Shown: positions 17,486 through 27,065, counted from the first letter of the stretch. The stretch is 64,000 nt of DNA from Mycobacterium intracellulare ATCC 13950 (GCF_000277125.1 NC_016946.1:1922001-1986000), one strand, 5' to 3'. Notes: generated by a model from the letters alone, not told the origin. Translations and numbers: made by a program.

Positions 17486-17578
17486 TCAAGGCAGACAGAT
17501 ACAGCTGCAAACGCGCTTGAGATCGATGTGCCGTCGCGCCACGAGCACAATGTGCGGGCTGGGCTGGGCGACAGTCAC
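17486..17578 (-). CDS. Leaderless Cys-rich leader peptide, probable attenuator of nirA-cysH
   Basis: A 30-aa ORF starting GTG ACT GTC GCC and ending ...LKRVCSCICLP. Three Cys residues in a five-residue stretch lie close to the stop. CACAAT at 17585-17590 on the same strand ends six bases before the GTG, so the transcript is probably leaderless. It lies 112 bp before nirA. Composition, position and promoter fit the mycobacterial polycysteine attenuator ORFs and mirror the one before subI, so import and reduction of sulfate probably share a cysteine-sensing logic. The role is inferred; the peptide may have no separate function. Confidence 0.78.
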   Translation of the reverse strand: MTVAQPSPHIVLVARRHIDLKRVCSCICLP

Positions 17579-17584
17579 GCCCCC

Positions 17585-17590
17585 ATTGTG
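17585..17590 (-). promoter_or_regulatory. -10 element for leaderless leader ORF / nirA operon
   Basis: On the minus strand CACAAT, a near match to TANNNT, ends six bases before the GTG at 17578. The spacing puts the first transcribed base at the start codon. This is the probable promoter of the nirA-cysH operon. Confidence 0.5.
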
Positions 17591-17701
17591 CCATGGATGC
17601 CGGGGGGCCGTGCGAGCAGGTCAAATCTGGGCTCACGATGATTAAAAGTGCCGCTGACGGGCCACCGCGGCATCAAGTCCGGGGGATCCACCGCGCGGCA
17701 A

Positions 17702-17763
17702 CGCCGAGCGTGCACCCAGCGCGAAAATCCGGCCGGAATGTCGCAGCCGGCGCACGCTCGGCG
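17702..17763. repeat. Second copy of the GCCGAGCGTGCA palindromic element
   Basis: The left arm CGCCGAGCGTGCACCCAG pairs with a right arm whose reverse complement begins CGCCGAGCGTGCGCCGGC, and both meet at GGCC around the centre. The outer 12 bases are perfect. The arm sequence is the same as in the element at 4213-4276, with a more diverged interior. It sits between the divergent nirA leader and hemN, so it is not simply a terminator. The stretch between nirA and hemN also lacks the rpfD and Rv2390c genes found here in M. tuberculosis. Confidence 0.7.
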
Positions 17764-17830
17764 CACGGGCAGCCCCCGGCAGCCGGGATCGACGGCGCCG
17801 GCGCCGGGCGTCTGCGTGGGATCATTTGGC

Positions 17831-19003
17831 ATGGCCATTCGCGAGGAGCTGGTCGACCTGCCCGACGTGCGGGTGACCGCCGGGCAGCCGTTTGGCATCT
17901 ACGTGCATGTCCCGTTCTGCGTAACGCGTTGCGGCTATTGCGATTTCAACACCTATACCCCAGCGGAGCTAGGGGGCGTCAATCCAGACGCCTGGTTGGG
18001 TGCGCTGCGGGCCGAATTGGAACTGGCGGCCGCGCGACTGCAAGCGCCGCCGGTGAGCACCGTGTTTGTCGGTGGTGGGACGCCCTCGTTGCTCGGCGGT
18101 GCGCGCCTGGTGACGCTGCTGGACATGGTGCGCGAGCACTTTCCGCTGGCAGCGGATGCCGAGATCACCACCGAGGCCAACCCCGAGTCGGCGTGGCCGG
18201 ACCTCTTCGATGCCATCCGCGCGGCCGGCTACACCCGGGTGTCCCTGGGGATGCAATCGGTGGCGCCACGGGTGCTGGGTGTCCTCGACCGCATTCACAC
18301 GCCGAACCGATCGGCCGATGCCGCCCGCGAGGCGCTGGCCGCGGGCTTCGAACACGTCAGCCTCGATCTGATCTATGGAACCCCGGGGGAGTCCGACGAC
18401 GACCTGCTGCGATCGGTCGACACCGCGATCGAGACCGGCGTCGATCACGTCTCGGCCTATGCGCTGGTGGTCGAGGAAGGCACCGCCCTGGCCCGGCGGG
18501 TGCGTCGCGGCGAACTGGCCGCTCCTGACGACGACGTGCTGGCCCACCGCTACGAATTGGTCGACGCGCGCCTGAGCGAGGCGGGCATGTCGTGGTACGA
18601 GGTGTCCAACTGGTCGCGGCCAGGGGGTGAATGCCGGCACAACCTGGGCTACTGGGACGGCGGCCAGTGGTGGGGCGCGGGACCGGGCGCGCACGGATAC
18701 GTCGGCACCACGCGCTGGTGGAATGTCAAGCATCCCAACGCATATGCCGAGAGGCTGGGCGCGGCCGCGCTGCCGGTCGCGGGATTCGAGCGGCTCGACG
18801 CCGACACGTTGCACACCGAAGACGTGCTGTTGAAAGTCCGCCTGCGCCAAGGCCTTCCGGTTGGCCTGTTGAATTCCGAAGAGCGTGAACGCGCCGCGGG
18901 CGTCGTCGCCGACGGGTTGCTGGTGACAACCGGTGACAGGCTCGTCCTGACGGATCGGGGACGGCTGCTGGCCGACGCCGTGGTGCGGACGCTATTGGGG
19001 TAG
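17831..19003 (+). CDS. hemN: Coproporphyrinogen III oxidase-like radical SAM protein
   Basis: A 390-aa protein. The radical SAM cluster motif CVTRCGYC (Cys30, Cys34, Cys37) follows FGIYVHVPF. VFVGGGTPSLL, ITTEANPES, TRVSLGMQSV and DLIYGTPGESDDDL are the usual SAM/iron-sulfur barrel motifs, and the C-terminal HemN domain includes SWYEVSNWSRPGGECRHN. It matches Rv2388c. Some members are HemW-type heme chaperones rather than oxidases; the CX3CX2C cluster motif alone does not decide. The ATG at 17831 is preferred because an upstream extension would run through the palindromic repeat. Confidence 0.9.
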   Translation: MAIREELVDLPDVRVTAGQPFGIYVHVPFCVTRCGYCDFNTYTPAELGGVNPDAWLGALRAELELAAARLQAPPVSTVFVGGGTPSLLGGARLVTLLDMVREHFPLAADAEITTEANPESAWPDLFDAIRAAGYTRVSLGMQSVAPRVLGVLDRIHTPNRSADAAREALAAGFEHVSLDLIYGTPGESDDDLLRSVDTAIETGVDHVSAYALVVEEGTALARRVRRGELAAPDDDVLAHRYELVDARLSEAGMSWYEVSNWSRPGGECRHNLGYWDGGQWWGAGPGAHGYVGTTRWWNVKHPNAYAERLGAAALPVAGFERLDADTLHTEDVLLKVRLRQGLPVGLLNSEERERAAGVVADGLLVTTGDRLVLTDRGRLLADAVVRTLLG

Positions 19004-19011
19004 CGGCCCGG

Positions 19012-20223
19012 TCAGACCCCGAACCATTGCTCGAAGACCCGGGCGATCTCGATGTAGAGCGGGATTCCGACGGTGACGTTGTAGGAGAACGTCAGACCCA
19101 GCGAGGCGGCCAGCGGCAACGTCGGGCTCGCCTCGGGGATGGCGAGCCGCTGCACCGCCGGGACGGCGATGTAGGACGCCGCGCCGCACAGGACCGCGAA
19201 CAGCACATAGGTGCCCGTCTTGAAGTCGGTGTGGGTCAGCGAGGCGTAGCTGCAGGCGACGAAGATGCCCAGCGTCGCAAAGACATTCGGCGCCACGAGA
19301 CCGAAGACGATGAATCCGGGGCCCGCCGTGCGCAGGTCTTTCAGCTTGCGCGACGCCGTCATGCCCATTTCGAGCAGGAACAGGCACAGCACGCCCTGGA
19401 ACGCCAGCACGAAGAACTTGTCGTCGTCGGCGACGACCTTCTGGCCCTGCAGCCCGCTGACGAGACCGATGATGATGCCGCCCATCAGCAGGACCAGCCC
19501 CGGATTGAGGAACACCTCCTGAAACAGCTCGCGGGAGAGGATCGGCATCCGCTTGGCCTTGGCGTCGTCCGGGCTCTGCTCGGGCTCCCAGTCCTCCAAC
19601 TCGTGCTCCAGGCTTGCTTCCTGCCTCTCGAGGCTCTGGCCCTGCGGGGGCCGCGCGGCACTGCCGGGACCGACCCCGACCTTGACGGGCGGTGTGTAGC
19701 CGGGCTCGTCGGGCATGTATCCGCCGGAGTCCATGCCCCGGTGGCGCAGTCGGGCCACGAAGTACAGCGCGACCAGGCAGCCCGGGATCTCCATCACGGC
19801 CAGCATCACCGGCATGTAAGCGTTGAAGGCGATGTTCACGGCGGCCAGCACGGCCACACAGGTGGCAAAGGTCCCGGCCGAGTCCGACCCGTAATAGCCC
19901 GCGATCGTCGCGCGGTCCACCTTCCGCAGCGTTTTCAGTCGGCTCAGGCCCACGTAGGCCAAACCGCCGATGGCACAGTTCAACACGAAGCCCAGGACCA
20001 TGAATCCGACGATGGCGCCGACACTCGAGGCGCTGATCTTCGCGAGCTCTTCGCCGCCGTGCCAGCCGATGGCCAGCAGCAGATACATGGTCAACCCCTG
20101 ATAGATGACATAGGGGAATTCGAAGCGCACCTTCAGGATGGGGATCAGAAAGCCGAAGTAGAAAAACAGCAAGAGCGGCTTGAAGAGGTTGTGGGTGAAG
20201 TTGTGCCAAAACTCTTGCAGCAT
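19012..20223 (-). CDS. SbtA-like sodium-dependent bicarbonate transporter family protein
   Basis: A 403-aa membrane protein with two five-helix halves separated by an acidic, charged cytoplasmic loop (about residues 170-235). The family-typical motifs are GWHGGEELAK in the first half, GYYGSDSAGTFATCVAVL, and in the second half LCLFLLEMGMTASRKL and VLCGAASYIAVPAVQRLA IPEASP (shown in two parts). This layout matches the SbtA/DUF897 family, and the position matches Rv2387. The substrate in mycobacteria is not established; bicarbonate is the family precedent. It converges with hemN. Confidence 0.8.
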   Translation of the reverse strand: MLQEFWHNFTHNLFKPLLLFFYFGFLIPILKVRFEFPYVIYQGLTMYLLLAIGWHGGEELAKISASSVGAIVGFMVLGFVLNCAIGGLAYVGLSRLKTLRKVDRATIAGYYGSDSAGTFATCVAVLAAVNIAFNAYMPVMLAVMEIPGCLVALYFVARLRHRGMDSGGYMPDEPGYTPPVKVGVGPGSAARPPQGQSLERQEASLEHELEDWEPEQSPDDAKAKRMPILSRELFQEVFLNPGLVLLMGGIIIGLVSGLQGQKVVADDDKFFVLAFQGVLCLFLLEMGMTASRKLKDLRTAGPGFIVFGLVAPNVFATLGIFVACSYASLTHTDFKTGTYVLFAVLCGAASYIAVPAVQRLAIPEASPTLPLAASLGLTFSYNVTVGIPLYIEIARVFEQWFGV

Positions 20224-20351
20224 CGATGCCTCCGTTGAGTAGACCCGCGATCAGGGGGAAGCACCGTCCGCAAACGCGGAGCAACCACGAAACATCCCGA
20301 CGACCGTCAGAAATTTATCCCCGTGGCGGTCGACCTGCCACTCGAAAGCAC

Positions 20352-20381
20352 GGCGGGAAGGACGGGCCTTCCAGACCCGCC
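20352..20381 (-). terminator. GC-rich hairpin in the 282-bp gap upstream of the SbtA-like gene
   Basis: GGCGGG and CCCGCC enclose an inner GAAGG/CCTTC pair, a strong stem-loop without a T-run. It lies downstream of the 66-aa gene (20506-20706) and upstream of the SbtA-like gene, both minus strand, so it could end the first or form a leader of the second. I see no coding gene in 20224-20505. Confidence 0.35.
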
Positions 20382-20505
20382 TCGCGCCGCAAATGCGCTG
20401 GTCAGGCCCGATCTGGCGGAACGAAATCCGGTGCCGGCAGGCGCCCCATCAGCCGTGAGATTGGTGTGAAGATGCTGTCTATTTACTGTGTAGTCAAAAT
20501 CTGAG

Positions 20506-20706
20506 TCAGTTGGGCGACGGCCTGACCCCGGCTCCCTTTTGCCGGTGGGTCACCGACAGCCAGGCCGAGGGCGAGTAGTGCGTCGTGATTTCCTCGAAGC
20601 CGTCGATCCGGGACACCGAAAGCACACCGGTCTCTTGATTGATTTCGAGCTCGTCGCCTGCGCTCGCCTGGACCTCCTCGCCACTGCTGAGGCGAATGCT
20701 GAACAC
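20506..20706 (-). CDS. Small conserved-type hypothetical protein
   Basis: A 66-aa soluble, acidic protein starting at a GTG (VFSIRLSSGEEVQASAGDEL) with GGAGG eight bases upstream, a strong ribosome site. It is predicted mainly beta, with no signal peptide, membrane helix or Cys. I do not recognise a family. It stands alone between the SbtA-like gene and mbtI, with a hairpin downstream. Codon use and the good ribosome site support a real gene. Confidence 0.65.
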   Translation of the reverse strand: MFSIRLSSGEEVQASAGDELEINQETGVLSVSRIDGFEEITTHYSPSAWLSVTHRQKGAGVRPSPN

Positions 20707-20950
20707 GTCGTTCCTCCAATCAGCGAATCCGGGCGGACGGGCCAGTGCCACTAGGACGAGTCTCGCGGCCCACGCCGTTCGGTGCGCGACCACGACGTAA
20801 ACGGTGGGAAAACGTTCCAGGTGGCGAGCCTCACACCGGATCGGCGGCGCCTGACCTTCCGCGCCGGCGGCGACCCCGACCTAGCTGCGCGAACGGAACG
20901 GCTGGAGCGACGAATCGGCGCGTTCCGGCGGGTAGCCTCGGGCGGAGCCG

Positions 20951-20976
20951 GGCTTTAACTCCGAGGGAGTTTTAGC
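20951..20976. promoter_or_regulatory. Inverted repeat upstream of mbtI
   Basis: AACTCC-GAG-GGAGTT at 20957-20971 is a perfect 6-3-6 palindrome. It extends with two mismatches to a GGCT...AGCC stem and is followed by TTTTA. It lies about 80 bp before the mbtI start, in the 346-bp gap 20707-21052 between divergent genes. It could be an operator or a terminator-like hairpin reading rightwards; nothing else stands out in that gap except the IdeR-like box. Confidence 0.4.
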
Positions 20977-21027
20977 CGAAGGCGCCCCCCGGGGGCCAAC
21001 TCGATGGGATCGGTTGCGCACAGCTAC

Positions 21028-22405
<1,378 letters not shown>

Positions 22406-22427
22406 GCGAGGAATTCGACGAGTCCAA

Positions 22428-22448
22428 GCGCCTCCGAAGGTGAGGCGC
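22428..22448 (+). terminator. Hairpin after mbtI
   Basis: GCGCCTC and GAGGCGC form a perfect 7-bp stem with a 7-base loop, 23 bp after the mbtI stop. There is no T-run, as is common for mycobacterial terminators. It supports mbtI being a single-gene transcript. Confidence 0.5.
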
Positions 22449-22663
22449 GAAGGGCCGAGAAGATCACCGCCAGCAAAGTCCTTCAAACAGAAGGAACACT
22501 GACACTGATTAACGTGATATGCAGCGCAAGCGGCGGCTATGGCCGCGCGACGGGTGAATTCTCAACGGCCGGTAAAGGGTTGACAGCGAATATCCGTCAT
22601 TCTCAAGTTTTTTCGCGGTGTTGCGTTTAGCATCTGTCCCAACTTCAACGGGATGGAGTATTC

Positions 22664-22780
22664 GTGGCTGGTCTCAAGTCGAAAGTCGTTCTTGCCGTCA
22701 TGCTGGCGCTCACTTTTCCCACGGCAGCGGCCTGCACGGGCACTTTTACGTGCCCAACCTGCACTGTCGTCCCTTTTTAG
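22664..22780 (+). CDS. Small exported Cys-containing peptide
   Basis: A 38-aa ORF. The N-terminus VAGLKSKVVLAVMLALTF is a short basic-plus-hydrophobic signal sequence ending PTAAA, followed by the predicted mature part CTGTFTCPTCTVVPF, which holds all three Cys (residues 24, 30, 33; a CPTC motif). The GTG at 22664 has GGATGGAG eight bases upstream, and TAGCAT at 22628-22633 is a plausible -10. AAAC at the cleavage site is only a weak lipobox. No family recognised. It stands alone between mbtI and the MerR gene. A metal-binding or redox peptide is possible but unproven. Confidence 0.6.
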   Translation: MAGLKSKVVLAVMLALTFPTAAACTGTFTCPTCTVVPF

Positions 22781-22848
22781 CGCTCCACCGTTAGGTCGCG
22801 CGCTCACGGCATGAGGCGGCCGAGGACAATCCCGAAAGCCACCGCCGC

Positions 22849-23766
22849 TCAGGCCGAAGAGCTCGACTCGGCGAGATAGTCCGCCAGAATGCGGCTCACG
22901 AGCGACTCGATATTGGATTCGATCGAGGACGCGAGCGTCGCGGTGACCGTGGCCACGGCTTGAGTCCGAAAGCGCACGAGCATGGTGATCAGCTCGGCGA
23001 TCTCGGCGTCGGCCGGGAGCGGCTCGCCGGGCCTGATGCGGTCCAGCACGTGTTCGGCGCCGGCGCGCACGAGCATGTCGCTGATCTTGTCGATCTCGGG
23101 CACGATCTGCTCGTGCAGGTCGATGAGCTTGTCGAATTCGACACCGTAGCCGCGGATTTCATTGAACGCCGCGATCAGTTTCGGGCGGGTGATCGTCGCG
23201 TTGGACCCGTCAATCCGAATCACTTGAAGCGCGACGAGCCGCTCGAAGGCTTGCGGGTCGTCGACGAGTCGCTGGGCGTCGGCGAGCGGCATGGTTTCCG
23301 GCTTCTCGGTCGTCCACGGGCCCGCGATGGCGGTTTCGAGGCCCAGCACGTCACCGAGGTTCTTGCCTTCCTCCCACGCGCTGAGCATTTCTCGTACGTG
23401 CGCGATGGTGTAGCCGCGGTCGAGCATCGAGGTGATGAGCCGCAACCGGGTCAGGTGGGTGTCGTTGAACAGCGCGATGCGCCCGACGCGCAGCGGGGGC
23501 GGCAACAGCCCGCGGTCGCGGTAGACGCGGATGTTGCGGGTGGTGGTGCCGGCCAGCCGGGCCAGGTCGTCGATGCGGTACTCCCCGGAGTTCGCGGCGC
23601 CGTGCGGGTGTCGGACCGCCGCGTCGAACAGCTGGGACACCGCCGTTTCGATGAGTTGTCGATATTCCCGCGATTGGCGCCGCACGCGTTTGGGGGCGCG
23701 GCGCACGTTGTGCAGCACGCTGGCGATGGTGCCGGGTTCGGGCCGCGACGCACGCTCGGTTGCCAT
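22849..23766 (-). CDS. MerR-family transcriptional regulator
   Basis: A 305-aa protein. Residues about 1-60 are a basic extension. The MerR DNA-binding domain follows (about 62-130: EYRIDDLARLAGTTTRNIRVYRDRGLLPPP, LFNDTHLTRLRLI, GYTIAHVREML), then a long helical effector domain of about 170 residues. It begins 14 bp after the monooxygenase stop and is the last gene of the minus-strand operon starting with the esterase at 28072, so it probably controls that operon. No metal-binding Cys is seen, so an organic effector is more likely. Confidence 0.85.
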   Translation of the reverse strand: MATERASRPEPGTIASVLHNVRRAPKRVRRQSREYRQLIETAVSQLFDAAVRHPHGAANSGEYRIDDLARLAGTTTRNIRVYRDRGLLPPPLRVGRIALFNDTHLTRLRLITSMLDRGYTIAHVREMLSAWEEGKNLGDVLGLETAIAGPWTTEKPETMPLADAQRLVDDPQAFERLVALQVIRIDGSNATITRPKLIAAFNEIRGYGVEFDKLIDLHEQIVPEIDKISDMLVRAGAEHVLDRIRPGEPLPADAEIAELITMLVRFRTQAVATVTATLASSIESNIESLVSRILADYLAESSSSA

Positions 23767-23780
23767 GTCAGGGCGCGATC

Positions 23781-25283
23781 TCAGGCGGATCGGCTGGCGC
23801 GCGCCCGGGCGTGCGCCACCGCCTGATAGTCCTCATACCGAAAATCCCTCATCTGGCGAAGATACTGCGTGGCGAATCCGGGATACATCGACCCGTTGAA
23901 TCCGTCCTTGGTGAGGTACCAACTGCGGCATCCCGACATCCAGGTCGTCCTGGTCAGCCGGCGCTGGAGATCCTCGTTGTGGCGCCGCTGGACCTGTTCG
24001 CGGACATCGAGATAGCGCAGGTCCTCGTCGAGGATGGTGGTGATGCCGCGTACCACGTAGTCCAGCTGGCCCTCGATGTAGACCAGCAGCGAGTTGTGCC
24101 CCGGCCCGGAGTTGGGGCCGGTCATGACGAACAGGTTCGGATACCCGTGCACGTTGATGCTCTTGTAAGCCTGTGCGCCGTCGGCCCATTCGGCGGCCAG
24201 CGAGCGCCCACCGAGTCCGGTCACGGCGAAAGGCGGACCGGTCAGATGCACGTCGTAGCCGGTGGCGAACACGATGCAATCGAGGCGGTGCTCGATGCCA
24301 TCACTGGTGCGGATGCCCGCCGGGCTCAACGTGGCGATCGGCCAGTCGATGAGCTTGCAGTTGTCCCGTTGCAGCGCCGGGTAGTAGTCGCTGGAGACCA
24401 GCATGCGCTTGCACCCCGGCCTGAAGTCGGGCGTCAGCTGGCGCCGCAGCCACGGATCCTTCACCTGAGCGCGCAGGTGGGCCCGCCCCAGCCGGGCGAC
24501 CAACGACGTCAGCGGCGTGTCCCACACCAGCGCCGTGGCGCTGGCTTCATGCCCCCAGTACAGCGTCTGGCGCGCAAGCTGTTGGGTGGCAGGAACTTTG
24601 GCGAACAAGGCTTGCACGGCAGGTGGGGTGGCGACGTCCAAGCGCGGCAGCACCCAGCATGGGGTGCGCTGGAAAACCTTGACGAATTCGGCGCGTTTGA
24701 CCAGCTCGGGGATGATCTGGATGGCGCTGGCACCGGTCCCGATGACCGCGACGCGCTTGCCCGCGAAGTCGTAATCGTGATCCCAGCGGGCGCTGTGGAT
24801 CTTGTGCCCCTGGTAGCTGTCGAGGCCGCGGATGTCGGGGAAGCTGACGTCGGACAGGGGACCGGAAGCCAGCACGACGGTGCGGGCGCGAAATTTCTTG
24901 CGGTTCTTGGTGGTGGCGGTCCAGACGCCGGCGTCCTCGTCGAAGGACAAGCCCTTGACCTCGTGGCCGAACCTGATGCGGTTGCGGATGTCGAAGCGGT
25001 CCGCCATGTCCTCGAGGTGGCGATAGATTTCCGGGGCGGGGGAGTAGGTTCGCGACCAGGTCGGATTTTTGACGAATGAGTAGGAGTACAGCAGCGACGG
25101 GACGTCGCAGCTGGCACCCGGATATGTTGTGTCGCGCCAGGTTCCGCCGACGCGGTCCGCGCGCTCGAGTATCACGATGTCATCGACTCCGGCTTCGGCC
25201 AACCGGATTGCCGCGCCCAGTCCGGTGAAGCCGGCTCCGATGATGAGCGCCGCATGGGCGCCGTTGTTGTTCGCCATGCTCAT
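23781..25283 (-). CDS. Baeyer-Villiger-type flavin monooxygenase
   Basis: A 500-aa FAD/NADPH monooxygenase. The FAD site GAGFTGLGAAIRLAEAG is at residues 16-32 and the family loop RVGGTWRDTTYPGASCDVP follows. The fingerprint region reads YQGHKIHSARWDHD, a variant of FXGXXXHXXXW, and the second Rossmann motif is VIGTGASAIQ. It resembles mycobacterial MymA/EthA-type enzymes that oxidise ketones and other lipophilic compounds. The start at 25283 gives an ATGA overlap with the diiron-like gene; a second ATG lies six bases later. The operon context (esterase, SDR) supports oxidation of an alcohol/ketone to an ester that is then hydrolysed (inference). Confidence 0.9.
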   Translation of the reverse strand: MSMANNNGAHAALIIGAGFTGLGAAIRLAEAGVDDIVILERADRVGGTWRDTTYPGASCDVPSLLYSYSFVKNPTWSRTYSPAPEIYRHLEDMADRFDIRNRIRFGHEVKGLSFDEDAGVWTATTKNRKKFRARTVVLASGPLSDVSFPDIRGLDSYQGHKIHSARWDHDYDFAGKRVAVIGTGASAIQIIPELVKRAEFVKVFQRTPCWVLPRLDVATPPAVQALFAKVPATQQLARQTLYWGHEASATALVWDTPLTSLVARLGRAHLRAQVKDPWLRRQLTPDFRPGCKRMLVSSDYYPALQRDNCKLIDWPIATLSPAGIRTSDGIEHRLDCIVFATGYDVHLTGPPFAVTGLGGRSLAAEWADGAQAYKSINVHGYPNLFVMTGPNSGPGHNSLLVYIEGQLDYVVRGITTILDEDLRYLDVREQVQRRHNEDLQRRLTRTTWMSGCRSWYLTKDGFNGSMYPGFATQYLRQMRDFRYEDYQAVAHARARASRSA

Positions 25284-26200
25284 GCCGCCGGCTCGTGGGT
25301 GAGTTCTCTGACCCACGTCGGTACCGACGGTAGCAGCGGCCGCGGATACCGGTCGGAAAGCCATACCATCGAATTCGCCAGCAGGTGGTACGGGTGGCGT
25401 GGATTCGTGACCACTCCGGCGTAGCGCCTTAGGAACCGGTAAGTCGGTACCCGGCTGGTGCGATCGCCGCGGTCGCCAAGCTCTCTAAAGCGTTTCACGG
25501 CCCGGTAAAGCCGCTCGGGCTCCATACCCATGGCGATGATCTCGTTGCGGATCCTGTTGATCAGCGGTGCACCCATGATCGCACCGATGATGAGACCCGG
25601 AGTGGCATTGTGACCGACGAAGTCGATCAGCAACCGCCGGATCTTCGCGTGCCCGATCATGTCGAGAACTTCGAAATCGACGACCAGGTGGCGCGATTCG
25701 TCGTTGTTGATCTTCTCGAAGACCTGGTGACAAACGGGATCGTGCACCTCGTCGAGGAGGAATTTCAACAGGGCGCCGTCCAGCGCGACTTCGAGCATCG
25801 GGATGACGGTGCCGAGCAGAGACAGCGGCATGTCGTCGGCCCAGCGGTCCAGCCAGTCGATGGCCAGTCGGATGTTCACGTTCGGCTCGGGAATCTCACC
25901 GTCGGTGAGCATGCCCCAGCGCTTCATCAGCGCCAGTTCGGCGTTGGCGTGGCGCTGCTCCTCGGCGTGGAAGTAGCGGTAGATCTCGGCGATGGTCGGT
26001 GTGGGGGCCTTCTTCGCCAGTGCCGCAAAGCCTCTGGCGCCGATGTTCTCGATCCAGCACAGGTCGGCCATGAACGCCTTGAGCTGGGGCCGCTGTTCGT
26101 CACTGATCATGTCGGCGCCGGGGGCGTCCCAGTCGATATCGGCGAGTGCCCACTGCCGGTCTTTGATCTTGGCGAGCATGACTTCCATGTCGATGGCCAT
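25280..26200 (-). CDS. Ferritin-like diiron protein (putative oxygenase or hydrolase)
   Basis: A 306-aa helical protein with two carboxylate/His motifs of a diiron centre. IENIGARGFAAL and YFHAEEQRHANAE lie near residues 50-87, and LDGALLKFLLDEVHDP and KINNDESRHLVVDFEVLD near 140-177. The paired EEQRH and DESRH motifs match ferritin-like and AurF-like proteins. Mycobacterial relatives occur beside MymA-type monooxygenases. The ATG at 26200 follows GGAGTTCCCG. It is coupled to the monooxygenase by a 4-bp overlap. The activity is unassigned. Confidence 0.75.
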   Translation of the reverse strand: MAIDMEVMLAKIKDRQWALADIDWDAPGADMISDEQRPQLKAFMADLCWIENIGARGFAALAKKAPTPTIAEIYRYFHAEEQRHANAELALMKRWGMLTDGEIPEPNVNIRLAIDWLDRWADDMPLSLLGTVIPMLEVALDGALLKFLLDEVHDPVCHQVFEKINNDESRHLVVDFEVLDMIGHAKIRRLLIDFVGHNATPGLIIGAIMGAPLINRIRNEIIAMGMEPERLYRAVKRFRELGDRGDRTSRVPTYRFLRRYAGVVTNPRHPYHLLANSMVWLSDRYPRPLLPSVPTWVRELTHEPAA

Positions 26201-26225
26201 CGGGAACTCCTTTGCGTCGACGTGT

Positions 26226-27065
26226 TCAGGGCAGGTTGATGCGGGAGAGCAAGCCGGCCGTGCGCGTATAGGCCTGCGGGGCCAGGCGTTTGATGTTCCA
26301 GCCGACCTTGGCGTCGAACTGCGGCATGCAGTAGAGCTCGCCGCGGTCGTGTGCGTCCAGGCAGGTTCGCGCGACCTTCTCCGCGGACAATCCGGTCCAG
26401 CGCATCAATTTGGTGGCGAGTTCGCTGGATTGTTCGCTGATGCGGCCGGACTCGAGAATGTTGGTCTTTACGAAGGTCGGGCACAGCACGGTGACCCGCA
26501 CCGGGGTTCCGGCGAGTTCGGCGGCCAGGGTTTCCGAGAGTGAAAGGACGCCGGCCTTACTGACGTTATAGGCGGCCATACCCGGGGCGGCGCCGAACGC
26601 CGCCGCGGAGGCCACGTTGATGATGCCCCGCGGCGCACGCGACTCGGCGTCGCGCAGGATCGGGGTGAACACATGGCAGCCGTGAATGGGGCCCCAGAGG
26701 TTGATCCCCAACGTCCACGCCCAATCGTCGAGCGGCGCATCGCCGATCGCGGCGCCGCCGGCACCGACACCGGCGTTGTTGATCACCAACGTGGGTGCCG
26801 CCGGGAACCACGCCTGCGATTGCTCGGCCAACGCCTGCACCTCGTCGAATCGCGATACGTCGCAACGGATCGCGATCGCCTTGCCGCCCTGCTCGGTGAT
26901 CGCGTCGGCGGTCTTTTGCGCCGCGGTTTGGTCGATATCACTGCACACGACCGCGCCGCCGCGACGGCCGAGTTCGACGGCGAAGGCGGCGCCGATGCCG
27001 CTTCCGGCACCGGTCACCACCGCCGAAGCGCCGCGGCTGATTTTGGGCTTATTGAGTCCGAACAT
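26226..27065 (-). CDS. Short-chain dehydrogenase/reductase (SadH-like)
   Basis: A 279-aa SDR. The cofactor motif TGAGSGIG is at about residues 18-25, with DIDQ after beta-2 (NAD preference possible), NNAGVGAGG, the catalytic Ser in INVASAAAFG and YNVSK (Tyr-X3-Lys). A C-terminal extension of about 50 residues (DAHDRGELYCMPQFDAKVGW) is typical of the SadH type in the mymA-like operons. It starts two bases after the esterase stop, so it is in the same transcript. Probably oxidises an alcohol to the ketone used by the monooxygenase (inference). Confidence 0.88.
   Translation of the reverse strand: MFGLNKPKISRGASAVVTGAGSGIGAAFAVELGRRGGAVVCSDIDQTAAQKTADAITEQGGKAIAIRCDVSRFDEVQALAEQSQAWFPAAPTLVINNAGVGAGGAAIGDAPLDDWAWTLGINLWGPIHGCHVFTPILRDAESRAPRGIINVASAAAFGAAPGMAAYNVSKAGVLSLSETLAAELAGTPVRVTVLCPTFVKTNILESGRISEQSSELATKLMRWTGLSAEKVARTCLDAHDRGELYCMPQFDAKVGWNIKRLAPQAYTRTAGLLSRINLP

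Noticed and set aside
20226..20504. A 92-codon plus-strand frame upstream of the SbtA-like gene
   Set aside because: No ribosome site, no motif, and it overlaps a strong hairpin.
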